A stretch of 59,320 nt of DNA, taken from Pseudomonadota bacterium (GTDB lineage: Bacteria; Pseudomonadota; Gammaproteobacteria; Berkiellales; Berkiellaceae). The stretch lies in contig JAFECS010000014.1 of the NCBI GenBank assembly GCA_018241965.1, positions 1 through 59,320 on the forward strand. The letters run 5' to 3'. Both the position numbers and the translations under genes were made by a program. Of this stretch, positions 15,230 to 23,444 are shown piece by piece; position 1 is the first letter of the stretch; each line of letters opens with the position of its first letter. Under the pieces are notes generated by a model that worked only from the letters and a program-made list of their open reading frames with translations, did no database searches and was not told the origin of the DNA.

Positions 15230-15435
15230 CTTGAATTTAAAAGAAATGGGTTAGACCAGAGGGCAATTTAGCTAACATAAAATTACTGACTACGGGTTGG
15301 AGGGTGTGGCCACATTATCAATAGAAAAGTTTATCACCCCATTCATCTGAATGTGTCTAAAATATGCCAAATGTTTGAATTCAGCCCCCACCTTATGTAA
15401 TGTGGGTTCAATTAATTATTTTGGAGGGCATTAAT

Positions 15436-15939
15436 ATGAGCAAACCTAACCGAATTTTCGTTGTCGGACATATGGGTGCAGGTAAATTTTTACTTGCTGA
15501 AGCATTAGCTAAAAAGCTTGGATGGCAGCTTATTGATGCCAACCCTAGTTTGGAGCGTTACGTTGGTCGAAGCTTAAACGAAATTTTAGGCAATCAAGGT
15601 GAAGAAGCATTTCATCGATGTGAAGCTGAAATCATTTCTCATTATATTGGTAAAGATAATGTTGTAGTTTTACTCGAAGAGGCAGTCATTACCACTGAAC
15701 AGAATAGAAAATTACTATCTTCGGAGTATGTTGTTTATTTAAAAGTATCAACGCCTACGCAAATTGAACGAATGAAAGGTGGCCGTATACCTCTGCTTCC
15801 TATCGCAGATGAAAAAGCATTTCTAGATAAACTGCACCATGAGCGCGATAGTTTATATGAAGAGGTTGCTACGATAACCGTTGAAACAAAATCGATCGAG
15901 GAAGATTTGGCTGTCATATTAAAAGATCTTGAAAAATAA
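15436..15939 (+). CDS. Shikimate-kinase-like P-loop protein with altered Walker A
   Basis: A 167-residue P-loop kinase. Start ATG 15436 follows GGAGGG at seven bases. The sequence RIFVVGHMGAGK, KLGWQLIDANPSLERYVGRSLNEI, GEEAFHRCEAEII and VVYLKVSTPTQIERM parallels shikimate kinase in order, including the first Asp and the lid region. The Walker A reads GHMGAGKF: the usual Ser/Thr after GK, which binds magnesium, is Phe. The usual lid Arg and some shikimate-binding glycines are also not obvious. It may be an inactive relative or a kinase of another small molecule. There is no aro-gene neighbour. Confidence 0.7.
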   Translation: MSKPNRIFVVGHMGAGKFLLAEALAKKLGWQLIDANPSLERYVGRSLNEILGNQGEEAFHRCEAEIISHYIGKDNVVVLLEEAVITTEQNRKLLSSEYVVYLKVSTPTQIERMKGGRIPLLPIADEKAFLDKLHHERDSLYEEVATITVETKSIEEDLAVILKDLEK

Positions 15940-16025
15940 AATATTATGGATTGCGGCTCAACAATTAAATATGGAGAGCCGCATAAATTCTAAACGTTTT
16001 ATTCAACTTAGATAGAATCGAGGAT

Positions 16026-16672
16026 ATGAAAGCACAAAACTCAGATCAACGTTTAAACAGATTAACTGATGATCTTAAAGAAAAACATCATTGCCACACT
16101 ATTATACTGTATGGCTCGCGAGCCAGAGGTGATTATAATGATGCTAGTGATTATGATGTTATTGCCATTCGTGAAATAGGCCCAGCAGTACGTGATTGCA
16201 GAATGTTCGAAGGAGCTTTTTTGAATGCATTTATATACTCTGTTGCTGATTTAAACAAATCATATGAATCTCTTCTACGTATTAAAGATGGAATTGTTCT
16301 TTGCCAAAAAGATGATCTTGGCGACACCTTGCTTGCTCATATCAAGGAAATTGTTAACAAAGGTCCAGAGCCAATACCTGATTGGGAAAGACAAGTAATT
16401 GTTACGTGGCATGAAAAAATGCTTGAAAGAGCATCAAAAGGCGATATAGAAGGTAACTTTCGAAGGATTTGGCAACTTTATGACTTGTTGGAAAGCTATT
16501 TTAAATTACGTGATAGATGGTATTTTGGACCTAAAGAAGCATTTGCTTGGTTAAAGACAATGACATCGATACATACCATCTGTTTGATGATGTGTTAAAA
16601 AATCCTATGGATTTAAATATTATAAGACTATTGATTAGTCAAGTTACTCTTTCAGATTTGTTACAAAAATAA
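16026..16672 (+). pseudogene. Nucleotidyltransferase with a C-terminal frameshift
   Basis: The N-terminal part is a MNT-type nucleotidyltransferase: TIILYGSRARGDYNDASDYDVI has the GS-x-x-x-G(x)-D-x-D core. The open frame stops at 16598 with an unlike ending. In the other frame the family C-terminus continues, DNDIDTYHLFDDVLKNPMDL then IIRLLISQVTLSDLLQK, to TAA at 16670-16672. One missing A in TTAAAGAC near 16553-16558 explains the shift. It is therefore a recent single-base deletion, a sequencing error or, less likely, a slippery site. Relatives are annotated kanamycin-type or HEPN/MNT nucleotidyltransferases; it could still make a shortened protein of 190 residues. Confidence 0.8.
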
Positions 16673-16685
16673 TGGTAGATAGAAA

Positions 16686-17672
16686 ATGCAAAATATCACC
16701 CTTCAGGTTATCGAACCTCTTATGGCTGAGAAAGCCTGTCTCCAATTAACTGCAGGTTTGCCAGAATGGTTTGGGATCCCAGAAGCAAACGAGCGGTATG
16801 CTAAGGGATGTTTAGATCGCATTTCATTTTGCGCAAAAATAGATAGTAATATCGTTGGTTTAATTGTCCTAGAATTTCCTTTTCCAAATAACGCCAATAT
16901 TTATTGGATGGCGGTCGATAAATCTTATCACCATCAAGGTATTGGGGCATCATTGATGCAATTTGCAGAAAATTACTGCTTCGAGCATAAAATTTACACA
17001 ATAACTGTAGAAACATTAAGCCCGAAGCATAATGATCCTTATTATTTAAAAACCTATCAATTCTATGAACATAATGGTTTTAAACCACTTTTTGAACTTA
17101 AACCTTATGGCCCTGATCATATCATGTGTTATCTAGAGAAAAGAATTGACAGGCAGATAAAATCGGATCTACAGGCCGCCATTAGATTGATGACGCAAAA
17201 TGATATTTCGGAAATTGTAGCGGCATTTAAAAACATAGGTTGGAATAAACCTACATCCCTTTTTGATGCATACTTGAAAGATCAAAAAAATAAAGAACGC
17301 TATGTATGGTGTGCTTATATAAATGATAGCTTTGCTGGATATGTTACCTTAAACTTAAATTCCTCTTATCAGCCCTTTAAGAACCAGAATATACCTGAAA
17401 TTAACGATATGAATGTATTACCACAATACAGAAATAAAGGAATTGGAACACAATTATTGGATATTGCCGAAAAGCAAGCAGCCAAAACAGCTAATAAAGT
17501 GGGAATTGGTGTTGGGCTATATCCAGATTATGGTCAAGCGCAAAGGCTATACGTAAAAAGAGGTTATATCCCTGATGGCAAGGGTATAACCTATCAACAC
17601 CAATATGTTGTCCCAGGCCAAGATTATTGCGTTGATGATGATTTAAACCTCTGGTTTACAAAAGAATTGTAA
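16686..17672 (+). CDS. Tandem-domain GNAT acetyltransferase (two GNAT domains)
   Basis: A 328-residue protein made of two GNAT domains. The first (about 1-155) has YHHQGIGASLMQFAE as its acetyl-CoA loop and YYLKTYQFYEHNGFKPLFELKP at its end. The second (about 160-328) begins AAIRLMTQNDISEIVAAF and has YRNKGIGTQLLDIAE and RLYVKRGYIPDG. Both loops keep the R/Q-x-x-G-x-G pattern, so both may be active. The domains differ in sequence, suggesting old fusion rather than recent duplication. It starts 14 bp after the frameshifted nucleotidyltransferase and is followed four bases later by another GNAT. Confidence 0.87.
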   Translation: MQNITLQVIEPLMAEKACLQLTAGLPEWFGIPEANERYAKGCLDRISFCAKIDSNIVGLIVLEFPFPNNANIYWMAVDKSYHHQGIGASLMQFAENYCFEHKIYTITVETLSPKHNDPYYLKTYQFYEHNGFKPLFELKPYGPDHIMCYLEKRIDRQIKSDLQAAIRLMTQNDISEIVAAFKNIGWNKPTSLFDAYLKDQKNKERYVWCAYINDSFAGYVTLNLNSSYQPFKNQNIPEINDMNVLPQYRNKGIGTQLLDIAEKQAAKTANKVGIGVGLYPDYGQAQRLYVKRGYIPDGKGITYQHQYVVPGQDYCVDDDLNLWFTKEL

Positions 17673-17675
17673 AAA

Positions 17676-18176
17676 ATGAAGATAGATATCGCTTACCTAA
17701 AAGACTGCCCTCAACATTTACCCCTAATTGCCCAATGGATATTTAATGAGTGGGGACATTATAATCCTGTCTCTAGCCTAGACAGAGCTAAATCAAAACT
17801 GAATGAGCATTTGAATAAAGATAGCTTGCCAATCACATTTGTTGCATTAGAAAATAACCAGCCAGTTGGAACCTGTTCACTTAGAATAAATGATGGCATT
17901 CGCCCCAACATTATAGAATCAGCCAAGAAAATAAGTGAAAGCCAAGGAGCAAGCATGGTTGTGTTGGATACATTGAATCCAAATTTAAATCACTTCTATG
18001 AAAGATGTGGTGCTAAAGTGGTTTATGAAGGCCAATTGTTAAAAGCATCCCACAACAGTATTAAGAATGTAACCCTTAAGGATAATCTAATATGTTTAAA
18101 AAAGTCGCTTTTACGATGTATCCTGTTGAAAACATGGAACGTGCCAGAAACTTTTATGAAAAGACGCTTGGCCTGA
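17676..18176 (+). CDS. GNAT relative lacking the acetyl-CoA loop, probably inactive
   Basis: The 166-residue frame begins like a complete GNAT (QWIFNEWGHYNP, VALENNQPVGTCSLRINDGIRPN), but jumps from the central strand straight to SAKKISESQGASMVVLDTLNP. The strand-loop segment with the R/Q-x-x-G-x-G/A motif (about 25 residues) is missing, apparently by an in-frame deletion. The last 28 residues run over the start of the next gene (85-bp overlap) and look unlike a GNAT tail, so the 3' end may be shifted too. It is best viewed as a decayed gene that still has an open frame. Confidence 0.6.
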   Translation: MKIDIAYLKDCPQHLPLIAQWIFNEWGHYNPVSSLDRAKSKLNEHLNKDSLPITFVALENNQPVGTCSLRINDGIRPNIIESAKKISESQGASMVVLDTLNPNLNHFYERCGAKVVYEGQLLKASHNSIKNVTLKDNLICLKKSLLRCILLKTWNVPETFMKRRLA

Positions 18177-18457
18177 CTTTAAGTAAAGTATCAGCGAATG
18201 GAGCATGGATTGAGTATGATTTGCCAGGTGGTGGCTGTTTTGCAATTACCACATTAGCGCAGGGAGTCAGTCCAAGCCATAATTCAGGGGGCAGTATTGC
18301 TTTTGAAGTCGAAGATTTAGACGAATTAGTTGGAAAACTGAAAAAAGAAGAGGTTAAATTCAAGGTGGACGTTTTTGCATCTCCTGTATGTCGAATGGCG
18401 GTCATCATCGATTCCGAAGGCAATGCATTAACGCTTCATCAGATTAAAAGGGATTAA
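18092..18457 (+). CDS. VOC-superfamily protein (glyoxalase/bleomycin-resistance fold)
   Basis: A 121-residue protein with a single vicinal-oxygen-chelate module pair: VAFTMYPVENMERARNFYEKTLG at the start, GSIAFEVEDLDELVGKLKKE in the middle and VIIDSEGNALTLHQ at the end. Such proteins bind metal as dimers or act as drug-binding proteins such as fosfomycin- or bleomycin-resistance factors; the substrate here is unknown. Its start lies inside the preceding damaged GNAT frame, behind AAGGA at nine bases, which supports it as the true gene in that overlap. The next gene follows three bases later. Confidence 0.85.
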   Translation: MFKKVAFTMYPVENMERARNFYEKTLGLTLSKVSANGAWIEYDLPGGGCFAITTLAQGVSPSHNSGGSIAFEVEDLDELVGKLKKEEVKFKVDVFASPVCRMAVIIDSEGNALTLHQIKRD

Positions 18458-18460
18458 TGA

Positions 18461-19027
18461 GTGTTTGATGTAATGCTTCGGGAAGCTGAAATTGGACAAA
18501 AAATAAAAAAGCATGGTGTATTAACCTACCAAGATGCCTCAATTTTTGTTAATAAATTACCGTATAGTAGAAATCAAAGCACAACGATCACCTGTGTGGT
18601 TGAAGAGAAACGGGGTACATGTAGTACTAAACATGCCTTTTTAGCTGCTCTTGCCGAGGAAAATGAACTTCCTGTTAAGCTCATGTTTGGTTATTACCAT
18701 ATGAACAATCAAAACACTCCGGCGATAGGTGATATTTTGGAAGAGTATGGATTGCCTTTTATTTTAGAAGGGCATTGTTATTTGAAAATTCAGGGACAAA
18801 TTATAGATGTCACATTTCCAGATTCGATAAAAACGGAATTGGGCTTTGATATTATTGACGAGCAAGAAATTTCACCATTTGAGTTACATCAAAAACCATT
18901 TAATCATAAAGAAAAGCTCAAGACATGGCTTAAGGACAATCCAGGATACCCAGAACAAGATTTAGGTAAGCTATGGAAAATCCGAGAATCATGCATCAAG
19001 GCGGCTGCCGATCACTATTTAAAATAA
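18461..19027 (+). CDS. Transglutaminase-like cysteine protein
   Basis: A 188-residue protein with a likely Cys-His-Asp triad: Cys in EEKRGTCSTKHAFLAALAEE, His in EGHCYLKIQGQ and Asp in IIDVTFP. This is the pattern of small bacterial transglutaminase-like (papain-fold) proteins. It starts with GTG at 18461, three bases after the VOC stop, so it is likely co-translated. There is no signal peptide, so it should be cytoplasmic. Protease, amidase or inactive binding roles are all possible. Confidence 0.7.
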   Translation: MFDVMLREAEIGQKIKKHGVLTYQDASIFVNKLPYSRNQSTTITCVVEEKRGTCSTKHAFLAALAEENELPVKLMFGYYHMNNQNTPAIGDILEEYGLPFILEGHCYLKIQGQIIDVTFPDSIKTELGFDIIDEQEISPFELHQKPFNHKEKLKTWLKDNPGYPEQDLGKLWKIRESCIKAAADHYLK

Positions 19028-19037
19028 GAAAAAACTT

Positions 19038-19463
19038 ATGAAATATGAATGTGCACAGAGCACTAAAGAAGAACAAGAATACCTTGATAATCGATTAGGT
19101 GACTATAACGCTGAACAAGTTCCTACCACACAACAACCACTTGTCGTTCCGCTTAATTATTGCCTCAAAGACAAAGGTAAAATCATTGCAGGTATTAATG
19201 CGGATATGTATATGTGGAATCTTTTATATATAGCGATTTTGTTTGTTGAAAAAGATTACCGCCACCAAAAGTTAGGATCTTTTTTAATAAACAAAGTGGA
19301 ATCAGAGGCCGTGGCGTTAGGTGCTAAATTAGCTCATACCGATACCTTTGAATTTCAAGCAAAAGAATTTTATATCAAGCATGGGTTTGAGATCTTCGGT
19401 ATTCTTGATGATTGTCCAGAAGGGCATAAACGGTATTATTTAAAAAAGAAACTAAAGGATTAG
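19038..19463 (+). CDS. GNAT N-acetyltransferase (paralogue A)
   Basis: A 141-residue GNAT of the short type with N-terminal STKEEQEYLDNRLGDYNAEQV, central LNYCLKDKGKIIAGINADMY, CoA loop YRHQKLGSFLINKVE and ending FEFQAKEFYIKHGFEIFGIL. The loop reads RHQKLG where RGKGIG is usual, so the second glycine is retained and the first is lost. It is a paralogue of the next gene and of the broken copy at 21802. The three probably arose by duplication. Confidence 0.85.
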   Translation: MKYECAQSTKEEQEYLDNRLGDYNAEQVPTTQQPLVVPLNYCLKDKGKIIAGINADMYMWNLLYIAILFVEKDYRHQKLGSFLINKVESEAVALGAKLAHTDTFEFQAKEFYIKHGFEIFGILDDCPEGHKRYYLKKKLKD

Positions 19464-19470
19464 GAAAATA

Positions 19471-19908
19471 GTGGCGAATTTAGCTCAAGACTACAAAATT
19501 ATCGAAAGTACAAAAGATGAAACTGACTGGGTAGAATCTCAAATTAATAACTACAATAGAGCGCTGCTCGCTTTTCACGGTGAACCTGAAACTTCTTTGA
19601 ACTTTTACGTTAAAGATAATGACGAAATTATTGCTGGCATTAACAGCTGCTTCTATTTTGGAGAATTTGTTTACGTCAATGTGCTTTACGTTAAAGACGA
19701 ATACAGAGGAAAGGGGTTTGGTAGCATATTGTTATTGAAAGTGGAAGAAGAAGCTAGGAAAAAAGGTGCCAAACTTTCGCAATTGCATGCATTTGAATTT
19801 GATAATGTGAAGGATTTTTATTTGCATCATGGATATGAGATTTATGCCGTTATGGACGATTGTCCAGCAAAGTTTAAACAATATTACTTTAAAAAGCATT
19901 TAATATGA
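19471..19908 (+). CDS. GNAT N-acetyltransferase (paralogue B)
   Basis: A 145-residue GNAT closely built like the gene just upstream: IESTKDETDWVESQINNYNR, LNFYVKDNDEIIAGINSCFY, CoA loop YRGKGFGSILLLKVE (complete here), FEFDNVKDFYLHHGYEIYAV. It starts with GTG 19471 behind TTAGGAAAA and overlaps the following kinase by four bases (ATGA), so translation is coupled. Family members are annotated simply as GNAT acetyltransferases; substrate unknown. Confidence 0.87.
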   Translation: MANLAQDYKIIESTKDETDWVESQINNYNRALLAFHGEPETSLNFYVKDNDEIIAGINSCFYFGEFVYVNVLYVKDEYRGKGFGSILLLKVEEEARKKGAKLSQLHAFEFDNVKDFYLHHGYEIYAVMDDCPAKFKQYYFKKHLI

Positions 19909-20906
19909 ACCAAACTCACCTTGTAAAGATGCTTGAGCATTTTAATCTTGGGCAGCCTATTCATGCTCCTCAAAGAGTTCATGGTGGATTACTCCATATC
20001 ATGTGGCATATTGATACTTCAAACGGCTCTTATGCTGTGAAGCAGTTGTCCAAGAATATTAATTTGAATGATGAAAAAGTTGTTAGAAATTATGAGCTGA
20101 CCGAGTGTATTGCTCATCAATTTGCTAATAAAGGGATCCCGGCCGTCTATGCTATAAGCAAGAATGGAAAACATTTATTTATTGTTGATAATTCAGGATA
20201 TTTATTATATCCCTGGATTGATGCCAAAGTGCTTGGCCAAGATGCCATAAATCAAACGCGAGCCTTAGAAATAGCATGCATTTTAGCAAAGATCCATCTT
20301 ATAAACCTGAATTTAAATGACTTAGATGAGCCTGAGTTTGATATCCATAGTAATCAATCACTAATGGAGCTAGTAGATCTAGCAGAACGAAAAAAAGTCG
20401 TATTTTCAGACTATCTTCAAAATAATTTAAATAATCTATTGAATATTAATGAAAATTATCTCAACGCGATTGCCATGCTAAATGGCAATATAGTCATTAG
20501 CCATGGCGATCTCGATCAAAAAAATGTGATGTGGACAGCTGAAAATAAGCCTTTGCTAATTGACTGGGAATCTGCTCGAAAACTAAATCCAACCTACGAA
20601 ATCATTAATGCAGCCCTAGATTGGTCTGGTATTACAACAAAGTTTGATATAGACCTATTTCGTAGCATGATCAAGTCTTATAAAGACGCTGAGGGAATCA
20701 TAGATAAAGAGTCGATTGATGCTGCCTTTTGGGGTGTTTTGGGAAATTGGATTAATTGGACAGTGTATAATATAAAAAGAGTAATTGAACCGCAAAATAT
20801 TGAAGAGAAAAAATTAGGTGAGGCACAAGTACTCCAAGTACTTCCAATTATTTTAAACATTTATAAAATTAAACATGATCTCATCAATGAAATTAATGGA
20901 CTTTAA
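19905..20906 (+). CDS. APH-fold phosphotransferase
   Basis: A 333-residue kinase of the aminoglycoside-phosphotransferase fold. The catalytic loop is VISHGDLDQKNVMW and the metal motif PLLIDWESA, where Asp is followed by Trp-Glu as in many phosphotransferase-family proteins. The N-lobe has HIDTSNGSYAVKQLS with a likely ATP-binding Lys. It overlaps the upstream GNAT by four bases and the downstream kinase by one base, so the three form one translation unit. It differs clearly from the next kinase, so the pair is not a recent duplication. Confidence 0.85.
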   Translation: MNQTHLVKMLEHFNLGQPIHAPQRVHGGLLHIMWHIDTSNGSYAVKQLSKNINLNDEKVVRNYELTECIAHQFANKGIPAVYAISKNGKHLFIVDNSGYLLYPWIDAKVLGQDAINQTRALEIACILAKIHLINLNLNDLDEPEFDIHSNQSLMELVDLAERKKVVFSDYLQNNLNNLLNINENYLNAIAMLNGNIVISHGDLDQKNVMWTAENKPLLIDWESARKLNPTYEIINAALDWSGITTKFDIDLFRSMIKSYKDAEGIIDKESIDAAFWGVLGNWINWTVYNIKRVIEPQNIEEKKLGEAQVLQVLPIILNIYKIKHDLINEINGL

Positions 20907-21802
20907 TGAATACTATTCAGATAAAAATCGACGCCACTCTCGTACAACGACTCGTAGAATCGCAATTCCCGCAATGGAAAGACTTGCCAATCCAGCCAGT
21001 TGCGAAAAGCGGATGGGACAATCGAACCTTTCACTTGGGCGAAGAAATGCTTGTGCGTATGCCGAGCGCTGAAGAGTATGCCTTCCAGGTTGAAAAGGAA
21101 CAACATTGGCTACCTAAATTGGCTCCATTGTTGCCGTTGGAGATCCCAAGCCCTGTAGCGATGGGGGAACCAGGGGAAGGTTATCCATGGAAGTGGTCTA
21201 TTTATCGCTGGCTTGAGGGTGAATCAGCTGCAAAGGCATTAATAGGCGATATGAACGAGTTTGCAACCAACCTTGCAGGTTTTTTGCTTGCACTACATGC
21301 TATTGATTCAACAAATGGACCAAAGCCTGGGCCACATAACTTTTATCGTGGCGGGGATCTGTCGACATATGATGCCGAGACCAGACAGGCTATAGATGTC
21401 TTGAAAAGCAAAATCGATGTGGGTTTGGCAACTGAAATATGGGAAAGGGCGATTGCTACTCGTTGGCAACATGATCCTGTATGGATCCATGGCGATGTTA
21501 GTATTGGTAATTTATTGGTAAAGGAAGGACGCTTGAAGGCTGTAATTGATTTCGGTCAATTAGGCGTTGGTGATCCTGCCTGTGATCTTGCCATTGCGTG
21601 GACTTTATTTAAGGATGAAAGTCGTGAAATCTTCCGCGAGAAGCTATCACTTGATGCCAATACTTGGGCACGTGGTCGGGCTTGGACGTTATGGAAAGCG
21701 TTGATTGTTGCAGCAGGAATTACAGATTCAAATGCAGCTGAAGCTGCGGAACCAATGCGTATTATTAATGAAGTTATTGATGATCATATGCGGGAGAGGT
21801 AA
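20906..21802 (+). CDS. Aminoglycoside phosphotransferase family protein
   Basis: A 298-residue APH-family kinase: KSGWDNRTFHLGEEMLVRMP in the N-lobe, KWSIYRWLEGESA in the hinge, WIHGDVSIGNLLVKEGRLK as catalytic loop (HGD-x4-N), VIDFGQLGVGDPACDLAIAW as metal motif. This subgroup is widespread and often annotated as aminoglycoside phosphotransferase without proven activity. Base composition is richer in GC than its neighbours, suggesting separate acquisition. Its stop overlaps the start of the broken GNAT after it (TAATG). Confidence 0.88.
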   Translation: MNTIQIKIDATLVQRLVESQFPQWKDLPIQPVAKSGWDNRTFHLGEEMLVRMPSAEEYAFQVEKEQHWLPKLAPLLPLEIPSPVAMGEPGEGYPWKWSIYRWLEGESAAKALIGDMNEFATNLAGFLLALHAIDSTNGPKPGPHNFYRGGDLSTYDAETRQAIDVLKSKIDVGLATEIWERAIATRWQHDPVWIHGDVSIGNLLVKEGRLKAVIDFGQLGVGDPACDLAIAWTLFKDESREIFREKLSLDANTWARGRAWTLWKALIVAAGITDSNAAEAAEPMRIINEVIDDHMRER

Positions 21803-22234
21803 TGGATACCATTGAATATACTATAGATCAAAATCCGAATCCTGAAGATGATAAGTTATTGCGCGAGGGTATCGTTAATTTTAATAGAGAAGTGATAAAA
21901 GAAAAGGCTTCACATTAGTATCTTTGCTAAAAATAATGGTCAGATTGTTGGCGTTGCACTTATTTGGGAGCACACTGACGCCTTTTACATTGATGTTTTA
22001 TGGCTTAACGAGAATAATCGCAAAAGAGGGATAGGGACAAAAATTATTTCGATGATGAATACTTTAGCAATAGATAAAGGTATATCAAAAATCTTTGTTG
22101 ATACTTATACGTTTCAAGCACAAGAATTCTACCAAAAGCATGCATTCAATAGCATTGGGACAATACCAGAATACCTCTTGGGTTATGATCGGATTTTTTC
22201 AGGAAGGACATCCATTCATAATATTTATCTTTGA
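21802..22234 (+). pseudogene. Frameshifted GNAT acetyltransferase (paralogue C)
   Basis: The first frame from ATG 21802 reads MDTIEYTIDQNPNPEDDKLL and on to a TAG at 21916-21918. The rest of the domain is in another frame (ISIFAKNNGQIVGVALIWEH, RKRGIGTKIISMM, FQAQEFYQKHAFNSIGTIPE) to 22234. A net one-base shift near 21905-21915 joins them. The pieces together make a full GNAT related to those at 19038 and 19471. It ends the run of enzyme genes, and no intact start exists for the second part. Confidence 0.8.
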
Positions 22235-22302
22235 ACAGTATAATATTTAAGTGTCCCTTTTCTTTATAATAACTGGTGTTTTATCAAAGGATGCGCCTCA
22301 TG

Positions 22303-23208
22303 TTAGTTAATATTTTCAGAACGGAAAGAATATCTTGTGTGAGCAGTTATTTTAGTTTTAGAGCGAGGGAGGTTACTTGCTGCACCTTTTCGACAATATA
22401 TTGTTTCTTCAAGAAACAAAATTTCATCCTCAATATCATCAATTGAAACAAATACCCACCAACATTTTGGAAGATTTTCTGTGCCATCAGACCATTTGTA
22501 TTTTCTTTCCTTAAGTAGTTCCTTTTTTTCATATGGGGCATACACTGCGCATAATAATATCTCAATTTTTTTAGCGTTTTTTTTGAGCTCATCAAATGCA
22601 CCTGTTTCATGGAGCAATAAATTTAAAGTAGCCCAGCAATCTGTTAAAGCACGGTGTCCATCATAAAAAAAACCTAACTTCCAATTTAAGTAGTCTAATT
22701 TGCTGCTTTCAAATCCTCGTTCAAACCAATCAATATCTTTAATTGTGCAGGCAAAAGGAATTTTCTTGAATAATTCTTGAATATGGTCCGGAGTTTGTAT
22801 TTCTAAGAAGTTTCTGTCAAATGCACTGTTGTGACAGACAACTAAGTTACAGTCTTTTAGTAGTATTGATATAAGATCCCAGTCAATTTTTTTGCCTGCA
22901 ACATCTTCGTTGGTAATCCCAGTAATTTTAGTAATCTTTTCAGGGATGGGCATATTGGGGTCATTAAGACTGTTATAGGTATCGAGAACCTCGATGATGC
23001 CTTCTTCGTTAGTAAAAGAGAATTTTAACAACCCAAGCTCAATAATGGCATGTGATCTAGGATCTAAACCCATCGTTTCAAGATCGATAATAATGGCTGA
23101 AAATCTACGAAAAGTTGAATAAGAGCGTTTCTCAAATTTTTCAGGGAGTCTCCGTAGCACCATATAATCAGGATGTTGTAAAACCTCATTAAGTGCTGAT
23201 TCATTCAT
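22303..23208 (-). CDS. DnaQ-like DEDDh 3'-5' exonuclease
   Basis: A 301-residue exonuclease of the DEDDh class. ATG 23208 is preferred (GGAG eight bases upstream); the frame is open further to 23244. Exo I is AIIIDLETMGLD (D-x-E), Exo II lies in VVCHNSAFDRNFLE, and Exo III is GHRALTDCWATLNLL (H-x4-D), so the active site is complete. The C-terminal 90 residues (KKIEILLCAVYAPYEKKELL on) are extra and unknown. It is divergent from the nuclease-helicase at 23445 across about 240 bp, and may work with it in DNA processing or defence. Confidence 0.88.
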   Translation of the reverse strand: MNESALNEVLQHPDYMVLRRLPEKFEKRSYSTFRRFSAIIIDLETMGLDPRSHAIIELGLLKFSFTNEEGIIEVLDTYNSLNDPNMPIPEKITKITGITNEDVAGKKIDWDLISILLKDCNLVVCHNSAFDRNFLEIQTPDHIQELFKKIPFACTIKDIDWFERGFESSKLDYLNWKLGFFYDGHRALTDCWATLNLLLHETGAFDELKKNAKKIEILLCAVYAPYEKKELLKERKYKWSDGTENLPKCWWVFVSIDDIEDEILFLEETIYCRKGAASNLPRSKTKITAHTRYSFRSENIN

Positions 23209-23444
23209 CAAGCTTTCTCCAAATATACATCCAGGTTTAAGCAACTTAAATTATTTTCGATAGTATTATATTAGTATTATTCAGTGGTTTGAATCGGCAT
23301 ATCTAGTATAGGCACTATAAAATGATAGATAATTGATAATATTCAAATTTATGGTAGATCTGCTACATATACACTTGGTTGTCACTATAATTGATGAAAT
23401 AATTTTAATTATTCTAGCTTTTTAAGCATAAAGGTGCTGAAGAT

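Noticed and set aside
16026..16598. Nucleotidyltransferase as an intact 190-residue gene
   Set aside because: The family C-terminus is present in the next frame to 16672, so a frameshift is the simpler reading.
11607..22234. Integron cassette array
   Set aside because: Genes overlap or nearly touch, and no attC-like inverted sites or integrase were seen, so cassette insertion does not explain the run.
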